A DNA stretch of 64,000 nucleotides, from positions 2,232,001 to 2,296,000 of the forward strand of contig NZ_QZMS01000007.1 of NCBI RefSeq assembly GCF_003614885.1. The letters run 5' to 3'. The position numbers were made by a program, and so were the translations under genes. How positions within the stretch are numbered: position 1 is the stretch's first letter; every line of letters starts with the position of its first letter. The stretch comes from Photobacterium salinisoli (GTDB taxonomy: Bacteria; Pseudomonadota; Gammaproteobacteria; Enterobacterales; Vibrionaceae). Positions 7,940 through 16,991 of the stretch are shown one piece after another. The notes beneath the pieces are model-generated. The model saw only the letters and a list, made by a program, of their open reading frames with translations, searched no databases and was not told where the DNA came from.

Positions 7940-8194
7940 TTATCGCTTACCCAGAAAAGCCAGCAAACATTTCACTGCCCCCAGAAAAAAGGGAATGGCT
8001 AACAGGCCCGAGCCAATGGAGATCGCAATATAGGTATAACTGGTGCTGGTTGACGTGTATTCAAAAGAGGCTAAAAAGTTCTGGTAGGCCTGCAGGCAAA
8101 AGAAAAAGCAGCCTATAGTTGCAATAGTCATACCCAGTAAGCTTTTGATCTTCGACCATAAAAATTCATTATTCGCGATATTATTTTCTTGCAT
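7940..8194 (-). CDS. small two-segment membrane protein, unknown function
   Basis: The 84-residue protein has two hydrophobic segments, about residues 19-43 (LLGMTIATIGCFFFCLQAYQ) and 54-80 (AISIGSGLLAIPFFLGAVKC). They are separated by a serine/threonine-rich turn (YTSTSTSYTY), and the protein has a short basic end (LGKR). I recognise no family. AGAGAG lies about 8 bp before the ATG. It is isolated, with no operon partner, and lies in the accessory stretch between a porin and a BCCT transporter. It is probably an inner membrane protein. Confidence 0.6.
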   Translation of the reverse strand: MQENNIANNEFLWSKIKSLLGMTIATIGCFFFCLQAYQNFLASFEYTSTSTSYTYIAISIGSGLLAIPFFLGAVKCLLAFLGKR

Positions 8195-8460
8195 CCGGTA
8201 CTCTCTTCAAGATCCAAAGCTAAAAAGGCCTACCCGGATGATCTCAAACTCGCCCGTGCAGGTGCCGATACCTTGAGGTCACCCGAATGTCAGGCGCTAC
8301 CCTCATAATGCGGATGTTTTCCACTCAGATTAAATCAGCAACCGGCGTCTCACTCTCGGACTTTATGGGTAATGTCTTGTATGAAAAAGACAATTCACTC
8401 TGAAGCATGCCGTTGCGTATGCCATACTTGGGAGCAAGGTTTGAATGGTGGAGCGAAACT

Positions 8461-10530
8461 ATGTCAGCAGAAAAGCCGTCAGAAGAAAAAACGCAGCGCA
8501 GTTCAACTATCCTGATACCGGTTTTTATTCCCGCCGTGGCGGTGATTTTACTCATGGTGATAGGCACCATCAGTAATCCGACTCTGGCCGGAAAAGTCTT
8601 CTCAGAGACCCTCAGTTACGTTACCCAGAGTTTTGGCTGGTTCTACATGCTGTCGGTAGCGATCTTTCTGTTTTTTATTGTCACTGTTGCCCTGACCAAA
8701 TGGGGAGAGATCAAGCTCGGCCCGGATCACGCCGAGCCGGAATACAGCTTTCCGTCCTGGTTTGCCATGCTGTTTTCAGCCGGTTACGGGATTGCCCTGC
8801 TGTTCTTCGGGGTCGCCGAACCTGTGCTGCATTATGCCTCGCCGCCTGATGGCCCGGCCATGACAGTTGATGCCGCCCGGCAGGCGATGCAAATTGCCTT
8901 TTTTCACTGGGGATTCCACATCTGGGCAATTTATGGTCTGGTCGGACTGACACTGGCCTATTTCGCCTTTCGTCACGGCCTGCCGTTATCGATGCGCTCG
9001 ACCCTGTACCCGCTCATCGGCGAAAAAATCCACGGTCCAATCGGACATACTGTCGATGTCTTTGCCATTCTCGGCACCCTGTTCGGGATTGCGACCACGC
9101 TGGGTTTGTCCGTGGCACAGATTAATGCCGGGCTCAATTATCTCTGGCCATCAATACCGGTGAATACCACAGTGCAAATCATTGCGATTGTAGTGATCAC
9201 CGCACTGGCCATTTTTTCTGTGGTCGCCGGGATGGATAAAGGGGTCAAACGCCTGTCGATTCTCAACATGGTGCTGGCGATATCCTTGATGTTGTTTGTG
9301 TTTGCCGTCGGGCCCACCGTCTTTATTCTCAATACTTTCATGCAAAACACCGGCAGCTATCTGAGCAATATTGTCGAGCGGACCTTTAACTTGCAGGCCT
9401 ATACCGCCAGCGACTGGATTGGTAACTGGACGCTGTTTATCTTCGGCTGGACCATCGCCTGGGCACCGTTTGTCGGGCTGTTCGTGGCAAAAATCAGCCG
9501 CGGCCGGACTATACGCCAGTTCGTGGTCGGGGTAATGGTCGTACCGACCATCTTCACTTTCCTGTGGTTCTCTGTATTCGGCGATACCGCGCTTCATATG
9601 ATCATGGTCGAAGGCTACACCCAGCTAATTGATGAAGTGCAGGCCGATCAGGCGATTGCGCTGTTTAAAGTGCTGGAGCGGTTACCGCTCACCTCGATCG
9701 TGTCCTTTATTACTGTCTTTTTGATCATCACTTTCTTTGTCACCTCGTCGGACTCCGGCTCGCTGGTGATCGACTCGCTGGCCTCTGGCGGCGTCGCCCA
9801 TACACCGGCCTGGCAACGGGTGTTCTGGGCGTCGATGGAAGGGCTGGTCGCAGCGGTACTGCTGCTGGCTGGTGGCCTCAGTGCCCTGCAAACGGCATCG
9901 ATTGTCAGTGCCCTGCCCTTTGCGATCATCATGCTGATCGCGGCCGTTGGCATGTGGCGGGCGCTGGTGATTGAAACCCACCACAGCCAGAGCCTGGAGC
10001 AGCACGTGCAATCCCGATCGCGCCAGAGCGGCGGGAAAACCGGCCCGGGTTACTGGAAAAAACGCCTGGCCAACATTGTCGATTTCCCGGGACGCGAAGA
10101 AGTCTCAGGTTTTATTGAAAAGACTGTCTACCCAAGCATGGAAAAAGTAGAGCAAGAGCTTGAACAGCAAGGCTGGGTGGCCGAAGTGGTTTACGATGAA
10201 GAGCAAGGCAGAGCCAAGTTTGAGGTGTATCAGGAAGGTAAGCTGGAATTTCTCTACGAAGTCAGGCTGCGGGGCTACCTTATGCCTGATTTTGCCTTTC
10301 CGGAAACCGATCATAACCCGGAAGAGCCTGAGCATTATTACCGGGCGGAAGTCTTCCTGCGCCGCGGCGGCCGGGCTTATGATGTTTACGGCTATGAACA
10401 GCAGGATATCATTTCCGACATTCTGGACCAGTTCGAAAACTATCTGCACTTCTTGCACGTGTCACCCGGCATCCTGCCGTGGAACATGGAAGAAGAGGAA
10501 AACAACGAGCAGCAACAGGCAAAAGAGTAA
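8461..10530 (+). CDS. BCCT-family choline/betaine/carnitine transporter (BetT-like)
   Basis: The 689-residue transporter takes up a quaternary ammonium osmoprotectant using the sodium or proton gradient. It has twelve membrane segments in about residues 30-515. Typical BCCT signatures include GWTIAWAPFVGLFVAKISRG in the eighth-helix region, the GMDKGVKRLSILN stretch, and TSSDSGSLVID. The long cytosolic C-terminal domain (about 175 residues) is characteristic of BetT-type members and is linked to osmotic regulation in that family. The start at 8461 (GGAG 8 bp upstream) is preferred to the upstream in-frame ATG at 8407. No betIBA genes are adjacent, so the substrate is probably choline or glycine betaine by similarity only. 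Confidence 0.9.
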   Translation: MSAEKPSEEKTQRSSTILIPVFIPAVAVILLMVIGTISNPTLAGKVFSETLSYVTQSFGWFYMLSVAIFLFFIVTVALTKWGEIKLGPDHAEPEYSFPSWFAMLFSAGYGIALLFFGVAEPVLHYASPPDGPAMTVDAARQAMQIAFFHWGFHIWAIYGLVGLTLAYFAFRHGLPLSMRSTLYPLIGEKIHGPIGHTVDVFAILGTLFGIATTLGLSVAQINAGLNYLWPSIPVNTTVQIIAIVVITALAIFSVVAGMDKGVKRLSILNMVLAISLMLFVFAVGPTVFILNTFMQNTGSYLSNIVERTFNLQAYTASDWIGNWTLFIFGWTIAWAPFVGLFVAKISRGRTIRQFVVGVMVVPTIFTFLWFSVFGDTALHMIMVEGYTQLIDEVQADQAIALFKVLERLPLTSIVSFITVFLIITFFVTSSDSGSLVIDSLASGGVAHTPAWQRVFWASMEGLVAAVLLLAGGLSALQTASIVSALPFAIIMLIAAVGMWRALVIETHHSQSLEQHVQSRSRQSGGKTGPGYWKKRLANIVDFPGREEVSGFIEKTVYPSMEKVEQELEQQGWVAEVVYDEEQGRAKFEVYQEGKLEFLYEVRLRGYLMPDFAFPETDHNPEEPEHYYRAEVFLRRGGRAYDVYGYEQQDIISDILDQFENYLHFLHVSPGILPWNMEEEENNEQQQAKE

Positions 10531-10535
10531 TCAAG

Positions 10536-10565
10536 GCCGCCCTCTCAGTGGGAGGGCGGCTTCCC
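10536..10565. terminator. bidirectional terminator
   Basis: GCCGCCCTC and GAGGGCGGC form a 9-bp GC-rich stem between the convergent transporter and PPOX genes, beginning 6 bp after the transporter stop. The T tract is modest on the plus strand (TTCCCTT). Confidence 0.7.
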
Positions 10566-11222
10566 TTATTTTTCCCAGCGCTCCCCGTAAGCGGCACGGT
10601 AGTCCGGTGTCGGGATCGACTCGTGTAAGCCCGCCGTCGCCTTGAGCGGTCCGATCACAGTGCGGTACGGAATAAAACCGGCCCAGGCCGGCACATCCAG
10701 ATCCGCCGGATCATCGCCCACATCTTTATTGCTGATTTTGACCGAAGCTTCGTTAAGCGGCATCCGCAGCACAGTCGTCGCCGCCAACTCTTTTGGGTTG
10801 CTCAGCCGGATGTCCTGCGTCCTTCCGGGGGCAATCTGCTCGACAAAATGGTTCAGCAGCTGGTCTTTTTCAAGGTTATCTTCAATGACCTCAAACTGGC
10901 CGAACACCACAGCCGAGCGGTAGTGGGCGCTGTGATTAAACGCCGACCGCGCCAGCACCCAACCATCGAACAGCGTAAAGGTTAAGCAGGTTTGCACCTC
11001 CTGCTTGAGTTTACGCAGCAAACGGCTGTTGTTGGCGCCGTGAATATAGACAAAATCACCCACCCGCCACGCCAGCATAGGGATCACCACCGGCCCCTGC
11101 GCTTCCTGAATCGCCACATGCGCCACCAGGCTTTCATCAATGATCTGATACAGTTTCTCCTGTTCGAACACCGCCTTGTGGGCACCTTTTTTAATTTCAC
11201 TTCTCTTGCTTGTCGATAACAT
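10566..11222 (-). CDS. pyridoxamine 5'-phosphate oxidase (PPOX)-like FMN-binding protein
   Basis: This 218-residue protein of the FMN-binding split-barrel group (NimA/PPOX-like) has an N-terminal FEQEKLYQIIDESLVAHVAI strand pair. It continues with VVIPMLAWRVGDFVYIHGAN (the FMN-contacting strands), then CLTFTLFDGWVLARSAFNHS and YRSAVVFGQFEVIED. This subgroup (often annotated flavin-nucleotide-binding protein) is usually not the true PdxH, and its substrate is unknown. The start at 11222 is chosen because AGGGA lies 5-6 bp upstream; an in-frame ATG at 11240 lacks a ribosome site. In many proteobacteria this family lies next to a MocR-type regulator. Here such a regulator is about 3.3 kb away (14501). 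Confidence 0.8.
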   Translation of the reverse strand: MLSTSKRSEIKKGAHKAVFEQEKLYQIIDESLVAHVAIQEAQGPVVIPMLAWRVGDFVYIHGANNSRLLRKLKQEVQTCLTFTLFDGWVLARSAFNHSAHYRSAVVFGQFEVIEDNLEKDQLLNHFVEQIAPGRTQDIRLSNPKELAATTVLRMPLNEASVKISNKDVGDDPADLDVPAWAGFIPYRTVIGPLKATAGLHESIPTPDYRAAYGERWEK

Positions 11223-11320
11223 AACTGTCCCTGATGCCATTGCGTCTCAAATCATTCTGACAATGTACCGGCAAACCGGTATGATTTTTAGGGCCAGTTT
11301 TAACCAAATGACAGGTCCAG

Positions 11321-12853
11321 TTATGCCTGTACGGGCCTGGCTGGATGGCATTTTCGCAGTTTCAGCACCACCACGACCGACACGCATCCGGCTATGATAA
11401 GCAACAGGCAATTAGTGGTCAGAAAAGCAAGCTTAAGCATCTCAGCCACCAGACTCATCTGGATTGATGCCTGGTCATCTGTCAGCTCAGCAATCAGAGT
11501 GGATGCATTGCCGGACGCTATGGCCGTTACCCAATCGCTCTGAGCTGCGGTGGTAAAATCAGTCAGCGGCTCAGCAACCAGCGCCGTCAGCACAGAACTG
11601 ACGAAAGAGCCATACAATGCCACGGCAATTGCTTCGCTGCCCAAGCGAAAGGTATTGAGTAATCCCGCCGCCATGCCAATATCGTCCGGCTCGACACAAC
11701 TTAACGCTTCTCCGTCTACCAGGCCTGCTGAGAAGCCCATGCCTGTCCCCACCAGAAACAGGCAGCTACCAGATACCCAAACAGATTGCATCGTTTCAAT
11801 ACCAAGCAGTAACCCGCCGACACCGGCTAGCATGCATACAAGGCTCAAATACATCAGAAAAGAAGGGGGGACGCCCTTGGCCGCTAACCGGCCCGCTATC
11901 AGAGGAAACAACAACACAGGAAGGGTCAGACATAACATCATCAAGCCTGCCGCCGATGCCGGCATCTGCAAGGTGCCCGTCAGATAAGTGGGGAAATAGG
12001 TAAGCAAAGTAACAAAGGTAAAGCTTGCGACCACGGGCACCAAAATGTATCCCATAAAGCGGTTGTTACTGAGCAAGGATAAACTAAGCACTGGATTCGC
12101 CGTTCTTCTGATGTGCCGGACAAACCCAACGAACAGCAACAGTGAGCCAGAGAGACAAATCAGGCTAGGGAGACTGCGCCAGCCCCAGTCATAGCCTTTT
12201 GACAGCGTCAGCATCAGCAAAAACATGCTGCTGATAAACAAGCCGCTCCCGATAATATCAATCTCGCTGACAGACCTGTCTGTGGCTCTGTCATCGGGCA
12301 GCTTAATCGTAAGACACAAGACAAGAATCAGCACCACAGCATGCAGAATGAAGATCGCCTGCCAGCCTGACAGCACCAGCAAGATACCTGAAATTGTCGG
12401 GCCTAAAGTGATCCCCAACCCCGCCGTCGTTCCGAACAAAGCAAAAGCCTGGGTTCGGCGATGGCCTTCAAATGTATTCATCAGCAATGCGCTGCCACAG
12501 GCAAAAATGGCAGCGCCGCCAACACCAGCTAACGACCGGAAACTGTCAAGCCATAAAATGTCCGAAGACATCGCCGTTCCCGCTGAAGCGAATGCATACA
12601 GGCCTGCCCCAATCACAAAAGCGCGTTTGCGGCCTATCACGTCAGACAGCCTTCCCCAAACAAGTGTGAAACAGGCAAAGGTCAGATTAAATGCATTCAC
12701 AACCCACTGAAGGCTTGCCAAATCTGCTGGGACATCCTGGCTAATCCAGGGTAAAGCAATCGCCGTACCTGAAATAGAACTGGGTACAACAAAAACAGCA
12801 AGTAATACCGCAGCCAAAAGCAAACGGCTCTGCTTAGGATCATTCTCTTTCAT
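11321..12853 (-). CDS. MFS multidrug-type exporter, DHA2 family (14 TM)
   Basis: The 510-residue inner membrane drug:proton antiporter-like protein has about 14 hydrophobic segments. The MFS motif A is LVWGRLSDVIGRKRAFVIG near residue 65, and motif C-like GITLGPTISGILL is near 150. The start is the ATG at 12853, with a strong AAGGAAGGAA upstream. An ArsR-type repressor is divergent, with a shared 190-bp region holding repeated TTCGAA sites at 12950-12987. This is the classic layout of a repressor controlling an efflux pump. The exported compound is unknown. Confidence 0.88.
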   Translation of the reverse strand: MKENDPKQSRLLLAAVLLAVFVVPSSISGTAIALPWISQDVPADLASLQWVVNAFNLTFACFTLVWGRLSDVIGRKRAFVIGAGLYAFASAGTAMSSDILWLDSFRSLAGVGGAAIFACGSALLMNTFEGHRRTQAFALFGTTAGLGITLGPTISGILLVLSGWQAIFILHAVVLILVLCLTIKLPDDRATDRSVSEIDIIGSGLFISSMFLLMLTLSKGYDWGWRSLPSLICLSGSLLLFVGFVRHIRRTANPVLSLSLLSNNRFMGYILVPVVASFTFVTLLTYFPTYLTGTLQMPASAAGLMMLCLTLPVLLFPLIAGRLAAKGVPPSFLMYLSLVCMLAGVGGLLLGIETMQSVWVSGSCLFLVGTGMGFSAGLVDGEALSCVEPDDIGMAAGLLNTFRLGSEAIAVALYGSFVSSVLTALVAEPLTDFTTAAQSDWVTAIASGNASTLIAELTDDQASIQMSLVAEMLKLAFLTTNCLLLIIAGCVSVVVVLKLRKCHPARPVQA

Positions 12854-12949
12854 AGTGATTCCTTCCTTACGAGGAAAATGCGGTGCCTCGCAGAGCGTCT
12901 TCCATGACATTGCATTGCGTTCACACTAAAATGGTTAGTCAAAATAGAT

Positions 12950-12987
12950 ACGTTCGAAAAAATAAGCACGTTCGAAAACATTCGAAC
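12950..12987. promoter_or_regulatory. TTCGAA operator array for the divergent MFS/ArsR pair
   Basis: The 11-mer ACGTTCGAAAA occurs at 12950-12960 and again at 12968-12978 (18-bp period). The second copy also forms, with 12981-12987, the perfect inverted repeat GTTCGAA-AACA-TTCGAAC. It sits 97 bp before the exporter start and 60 bp before the regulator start, which is where an autoregulating repressor would bind. Confidence 0.7.
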
Positions 12988-13046
12988 CTTAGTGTTTCAT
13001 TCAGACTATGTCAATAGTCGTATATGCAACTAACGAGGAAGATAAG

Positions 13047-13358
13047 ATGCCAACACAACAACAGAGCAATACAACCGGTCGCGAAGGACTGCTGGACATT
13101 CTCAAAGCGCTGTCACATCCGATTCGTCTTGGCATCATTCTGGAACTCATTCAAGACACCGATGATGCAGAAAGGCATTGCACTTCCTTTGGCCTGACCG
13201 TCTCAAAAGCCACCCGCTCTCATCACTTCAAGATCCTGAAAGATGTTGGCCTGATTGATCATGTTGATCGCGGTAATTGCTCGCTGGCCAAATTACGCAG
13301 ACATGAGCTGGCAACAGAATATCCGGGGCTGCTTGAGCTGTTGAATAGCCGCGTTTGA
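13047..13358 (+). CDS. ArsR-family transcriptional repressor
   Basis: This 103-residue protein is almost wholly a winged helix. LLDILKALSHPIRLGIILEL is the first helix pair, TVSKATRSHHFKILKDVGL gives the recognition helix, and VDRGNCSLAKLRRHEL is the wing. No cysteine pair typical of metal-sensing ArsR proteins is present on the recognition helix, so a non-metal ligand is likely. The start at 13047 has GAGGAAG five bases upstream; an earlier in-frame ATG at 13008 overlaps the promoter region. It is divergent from an MFS exporter, which it probably represses through the TTCGAA sites between the two genes. Confidence 0.83.
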   Translation: MPTQQQSNTTGREGLLDILKALSHPIRLGIILELIQDTDDAERHCTSFGLTVSKATRSHHFKILKDVGLIDHVDRGNCSLAKLRRHELATEYPGLLELLNSRV

Positions 13359-13434
13359 TGATCTTTGCCAAAAATCATCGCAAGGTTTCTGATAAAAACT
13401 GACCTTTTCTCACCCAGAAAAAGCCTTCCAAGGA

Positions 13435-13460
13435 TCGCTCACTCCCCAGCGAAGTTTTTT
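13435..13460 (+). terminator. possible terminator after ArsR gene
   Basis: A short TCGCT/AGCGA stem with an 8-nt loop is followed by AGTTTTTT, 77 bp after the ArsR stop. The stem is weak. The rest of the 250-bp gap to the MipA/OmpV gene shows nothing else recognisable. Confidence 0.4.
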
Positions 13461-13608
13461 GTGCATAAGTACAGCCATGAGTGAAACTCTACAAAATGGG
13501 GTCAAGTCACGATGACGAGGCATGCAGTACGGAGCGAATTGGACTATCTTCCTAACAAAGTGAAGCGTAAGTCGTATCAACACCATCGGCTTTATAGGAC
13601 AAGAAACC

Positions 13609-14433
13609 ATGAAAAAAATAGCCCTTCTCGTTGCCACATTTATTGGCGCTCTTTCATGTTATGGTTCGGTAAATGCGGCAGAGACGAGGACATCTCTCGT
13701 TCCGCTTCCTTCGCTTGACGATTTTACAAATGGCGATGGCTGGGGGGTTGGGCTGGGGCTAGGCATTGAATATGAGTCGGCTTATGAGGGCTCGGACGAG
13801 TTTGAGCTTGAGGTCGAGCCTGCTGGAGGGGTGCAGTGGCGAACCGGCGACCATCTTTTTTACTGGTCCAGTCTGGCCATTGGCTGGCGAACTTTGGTGA
13901 AGGATGCCTGGTTGGTGCAAACCTCTATAGGTTATGAGGAAGGCCGTGAAGAAGGGGATTCAGAAGATGGCCGGCTGGATGGGTTAGGCGAATCAAGTTC
14001 TGGGGCGACACTGCTGCTGGAAACGCGCTATGCCCTTGCAGAGAATTGGCGTTACTTTTTAGATGGTCGTGTATTAACAGGAGAAATTGGTACGCTCGGG
14101 ATTTTCGGTGCAGGTACTTGTCTGGCTTGCCAGTCTAACGGTACTGGCTGGGAATTAGGCGCTGTTGTCACTTTCCACGATGGTAAGCTCGCCAACCGGG
14201 ACTTTGGTGTCAACACACAGCAATCCATCAATTCAGGCCTTCCGGAAACCGATGTGGATAGCGGGTACAGATCAACGGGTGTTAATGTGAACTACCGGAA
14301 TTACTTGAACGAGAACTGGCAGGTCTTCGGTGAGGCGCTTTACGAAGTCTATGGGAGTGACGTGAGCGATAGCCCAATCTCCCGCAATAATTACGAAGCG
14401 GAAATCGGTGTTGGCTTCATTTATGTATTTTGA
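13609..14433 (+). CDS. MipA/OmpV-family outer membrane protein
   Basis: The 274-residue protein has a cleavable signal peptide (MKKIALLVATFIGALSCYGS, cleavage after VNAA) and then a beta-barrel-like mature part. The features are WGVGLGLGIEYESAYEGSDE, GDHLFYWSSLAIGWR, TSIGYEEGREEGDSEDGRLD, and a C-terminus ending IGVGFIYVF with terminal phenylalanine for barrel assembly. MipA was described as a murein-hydrolase/synthase scaffold in E. coli and OmpV as an outer membrane protein of Vibrio, but the general role is not settled. The acidic mid-loop and the CLACQS cysteine pair near residue 168 are notable. AGGAC precedes the ATG. It appears to be a single gene. Confidence 0.85.
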   Translation: MKKIALLVATFIGALSCYGSVNAAETRTSLVPLPSLDDFTNGDGWGVGLGLGIEYESAYEGSDEFELEVEPAGGVQWRTGDHLFYWSSLAIGWRTLVKDAWLVQTSIGYEEGREEGDSEDGRLDGLGESSSGATLLLETRYALAENWRYFLDGRVLTGEIGTLGIFGAGTCLACQSNGTGWELGAVVTFHDGKLANRDFGVNTQQSINSGLPETDVDSGYRSTGVNVNYRNYLNENWQVFGEALYEVYGSDVSDSPISRNNYEAEIGVGFIYVF

Positions 14434-14500
14434 TGTGCCGTAATAAGGAACCAAGAGGGTAAACTCTGATAATGAATGGACTTAAAGAGGTGAACCGGGC

Positions 14501-15976
14501 TTGGCTTTGTTGTCTCCAACACTCATAGAAACCGGTGATCTGTCGATCACAGGAAGTTCAGGTACGCGCCAGGATCGGCTTTTTCACGCGATCCGCGACA
14601 AGATTGTCGCTAACTTGTGGCCAATGGGCGGGAGATTACCGTCAACACGCAAACTGGCTGAAGAGTTATCCCTGAGCCGTAATACTGTCACGGCAGCTTA
14701 TGAGCAACTGGTCGCGGAGGGCTATATCGAAAGCCGGTTGGGCTCGGGGTTTTACATCTGTGTTGACCTGCCGGATCACTATCTGCCGACGCAATCGTCA
14801 CGGGACGATAGCAGGCCACCAGCCATCGCGCAGGCCCTGGATCTGAATGCCCCTTTTGCACCCGGTGTACCGGATCTGGCCGCCTTTCCGGCGGCCAAAT
14901 GGCAAAGTTTATTGCAGCGCCACGCCGGCCGGCAGTCGCTGATGGGGAATCAGGATCTGCAAGGATTAGCCGTGCTGCGACAGGCGTTGTCAGATTATCT
15001 GGCCTCCAGCCGATCGGTTCACTGCGATCCCAGCAGGATCATTATTACCGCCGGGGCACAGCAGGCGCTGTCACTTGCCCTGCTGGCAACGCTCAATCGG
15101 GGTGACAGGATCCTGATGGAGCAGCCTGGCTACACCCAGATGCGCAAGATCATCGACTGGCAGGGGTATCAGTTACAAACACTCAACATACAGCCATATC
15201 AGGGGCTGGACGTTAATTCCGTACTGACCAGTGAGTCAGAGGCACTCTATTTAACCCCAAGTAATCAATATCCTATGGGGACAACTCTGAACACTGAGCA
15301 GCGGCTGAAGCTGATTGAGTGGGCCATAGCGGGGAAACGCTGGATCATCGAAGATGACTACGACAGTGAATTTCAGTTTGCCCATCGTCCTTATACCAGT
15401 CTGCAGGGGCTGGCCGGTCAGATGGGCTGTGATGATCGGATCCTTTATGTCGGCTCGTTCAGCAAAGTGATGTTCAACAGCCTGCGGCTGGGTTATCTGG
15501 TGGTGCCTTCCTCGCTGGTATCACGCTGCCTGATGATCAAAGATGCACTGACCGGCGACACCCAGGCGCACACTCAGGCCGCACTGGCTGATTTCATTCA
15601 GGAAGGCGATTTGCTGCGCCATATCCGCAAAATGCGTCGGCTGTACAAAGACAAACATCGCTTGATGCTGGATGCCATCAGCCGCTTTTTCGGGGATCAG
15701 GTGGAAGTGCTCAGCCAGCCTGCCGGACTGCACATCACGCTCAGGTGGCAAGGTGGAATCGGTGAAGATGACTGGGCGCAGCAGGCAGAAGCCGCCGGGA
15801 TAGTGCTGCGACCGCTGAGTTACTACGAGCCCGCAGCACACCCCACCAGAGACTGGCAGGGTGCGGTGCTCGGCTTTGGCAATGTCGCCACTGATGCGAT
15901 CGATACATTGATTGCCCGCCTGGCCGCACTGTTTCACCACCAGCCAGAACGGTCAACCTCTTCGGAATCAGCGTAA
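14501..15976 (+). CDS. MocR-family (GntR + aminotransferase) transcriptional regulator
   Basis: The 491-residue fusion has a GntR winged helix at about residues 22-90 (LPSTRKLAEELSLSRNTVTA) followed by a fold-type I aminotransferase-like domain. The PLP lysine is in the motif VGSFSKVMF near residue 319, and EDDYDSEFQF is typical. MocR proteins use PLP or an aminated ligand as effector; PdxR regulates vitamin B6 genes, and others control taurine, GABA or ectoine genes. The start appears to be TTG (GAGG about 10 bp upstream), since no in-frame ATG precedes the winged helix. The last 9 bp overlap the end of the convergent gene at 15968. The target is unknown; the PPOX-like gene at 10566 is a candidate. 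Confidence 0.85.
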   Translation: MALLSPTLIETGDLSITGSSGTRQDRLFHAIRDKIVANLWPMGGRLPSTRKLAEELSLSRNTVTAAYEQLVAEGYIESRLGSGFYICVDLPDHYLPTQSSRDDSRPPAIAQALDLNAPFAPGVPDLAAFPAAKWQSLLQRHAGRQSLMGNQDLQGLAVLRQALSDYLASSRSVHCDPSRIIITAGAQQALSLALLATLNRGDRILMEQPGYTQMRKIIDWQGYQLQTLNIQPYQGLDVNSVLTSESEALYLTPSNQYPMGTTLNTEQRLKLIEWAIAGKRWIIEDDYDSEFQFAHRPYTSLQGLAGQMGCDDRILYVGSFSKVMFNSLRLGYLVVPSSLVSRCLMIKDALTGDTQAHTQAALADFIQEGDLLRHIRKMRRLYKDKHRLMLDAISRFFGDQVEVLSQPAGLHITLRWQGGIGEDDWAQQAEAAGIVLRPLSYYEPAAHPTRDWQGAVLGFGNVATDAIDTLIARLAALFHHQPERSTSSESA

Positions 15977-16957
15977 TTGGTCGCCGCGATACTGAATGCG
16001 CCCCTGGGGTCCGACATCTATCTGGTAGGGCGTCGCATGCACGCCATAAGCTTTATAAAGTGCATTCTCTGTATCAAAGATCAGCGGGGCTGTCAGGCCA
16101 AATTTCTCAGCAAAACCCGCTGCGATACCAGCATCAATGTAATACCCGCTGATCACGCCCACCCACTGCCGTGATGTATCCGATTCAACCTGCTGCTGCC
16201 ACTTTGCCAACTTGTCCTCACAACCCGGAAAATGCGGCATCGGGCACAGTGCATCAATAAAGAACAGCGAGACTGGCTGCTTGTCTTTGGCCTTTGTCAT
16301 CAGTGCCGTCAGCGAAACGGTCTGACCTGTTAAGGTTTCTCGTTCAAACACAGGCGCAGTATCGCCGAGTTTGGGCACAAGATAAGGTACAGGTTTTTTG
16401 ACAAGTTGCTCTGATTCAACCGGCGGTTGTAGTGTTTTCCAAGCGTCCGTTTCAGCTGGAACGCTGGCCGCTTCAAGCTCATACGCCGCATCCTGTTCGA
16501 GATTGAGATAGGCCAGCAAGGCATCGTTATCACCACTGAACACCACTTTGCCCTGCTCAATCAGCACATGCGCTGGCGTCTGCCAGAAGCCAAATGCTTT
16601 CAGCAATTGTTGCTGATTATCGAGCACGATAGGGGCAACCTGCGGGAAATATCCCTGGAACTCCTGCAATTGAGCAAGCGTCACATTAAATTCCGGTTGT
16701 ATCCAGATCTGCTGGGTAGTTTGCCTGAAAGATTCAGGCAACCGCCCGACGAAGGCATCTGCACCTTCACCGGCATAGCTGGTCCAGATATCCAGAAAGA
16801 CCAGATGGGTCCGCTCCTCATCAGAGATGTCTAGTGGTTGACCGGATATGGTTTGCTGCCGTTCCAGCAATGCCACACCAGATTCAGCCTGAGAGACTGC
16901 CGGTGCCAGCAAGCAGATCAGCACAGAAAAAGTAAACAAAAAGGTCGATATTTTCAT
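15968..16957 (-). CDS. periplasmic double thioredoxin-fold protein (one domain without cysteines)
   Basis: The 329-residue exported protein (signal peptide MKISTFLFTFSVLICLLAP, cleavage near SQA) seems to contain two thioredoxin-like domains. In the first, the spot where WCxxC is expected reads DIWTSYAGEGAD, so the redox cysteines are missing; it still has a cis-proline-type FWQTPAHVLIEQGKV. The second (GDTAPVFERETLTGQTVSLT) resembles AhpC/TSA-TlpA proteins and has cysteines in ALCPMPHFPGCEDKLA, eight residues apart, plus a second TPYQIDVGPQG segment. It lies 34 bp downstream of a TlpA-like gene and a CcdA-like gene in the same direction. It probably acts in the same periplasmic thiol pathway. 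No specific partner is known. Confidence 0.75.
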   Translation of the reverse strand: MKISTFLFTFSVLICLLAPAVSQAESGVALLERQQTISGQPLDISDEERTHLVFLDIWTSYAGEGADAFVGRLPESFRQTTQQIWIQPEFNVTLAQLQEFQGYFPQVAPIVLDNQQQLLKAFGFWQTPAHVLIEQGKVVFSGDNDALLAYLNLEQDAAYELEAASVPAETDAWKTLQPPVESEQLVKKPVPYLVPKLGDTAPVFERETLTGQTVSLTALMTKAKDKQPVSLFFIDALCPMPHFPGCEDKLAKWQQQVESDTSRQWVGVISGYYIDAGIAAGFAEKFGLTAPLIFDTENALYKAYGVHATPYQIDVGPQGRIQYRGDQLR

Positions 16958-16991
16958 GCCTTTATCCTTTTAATTCAGTGTATTTGATTTA

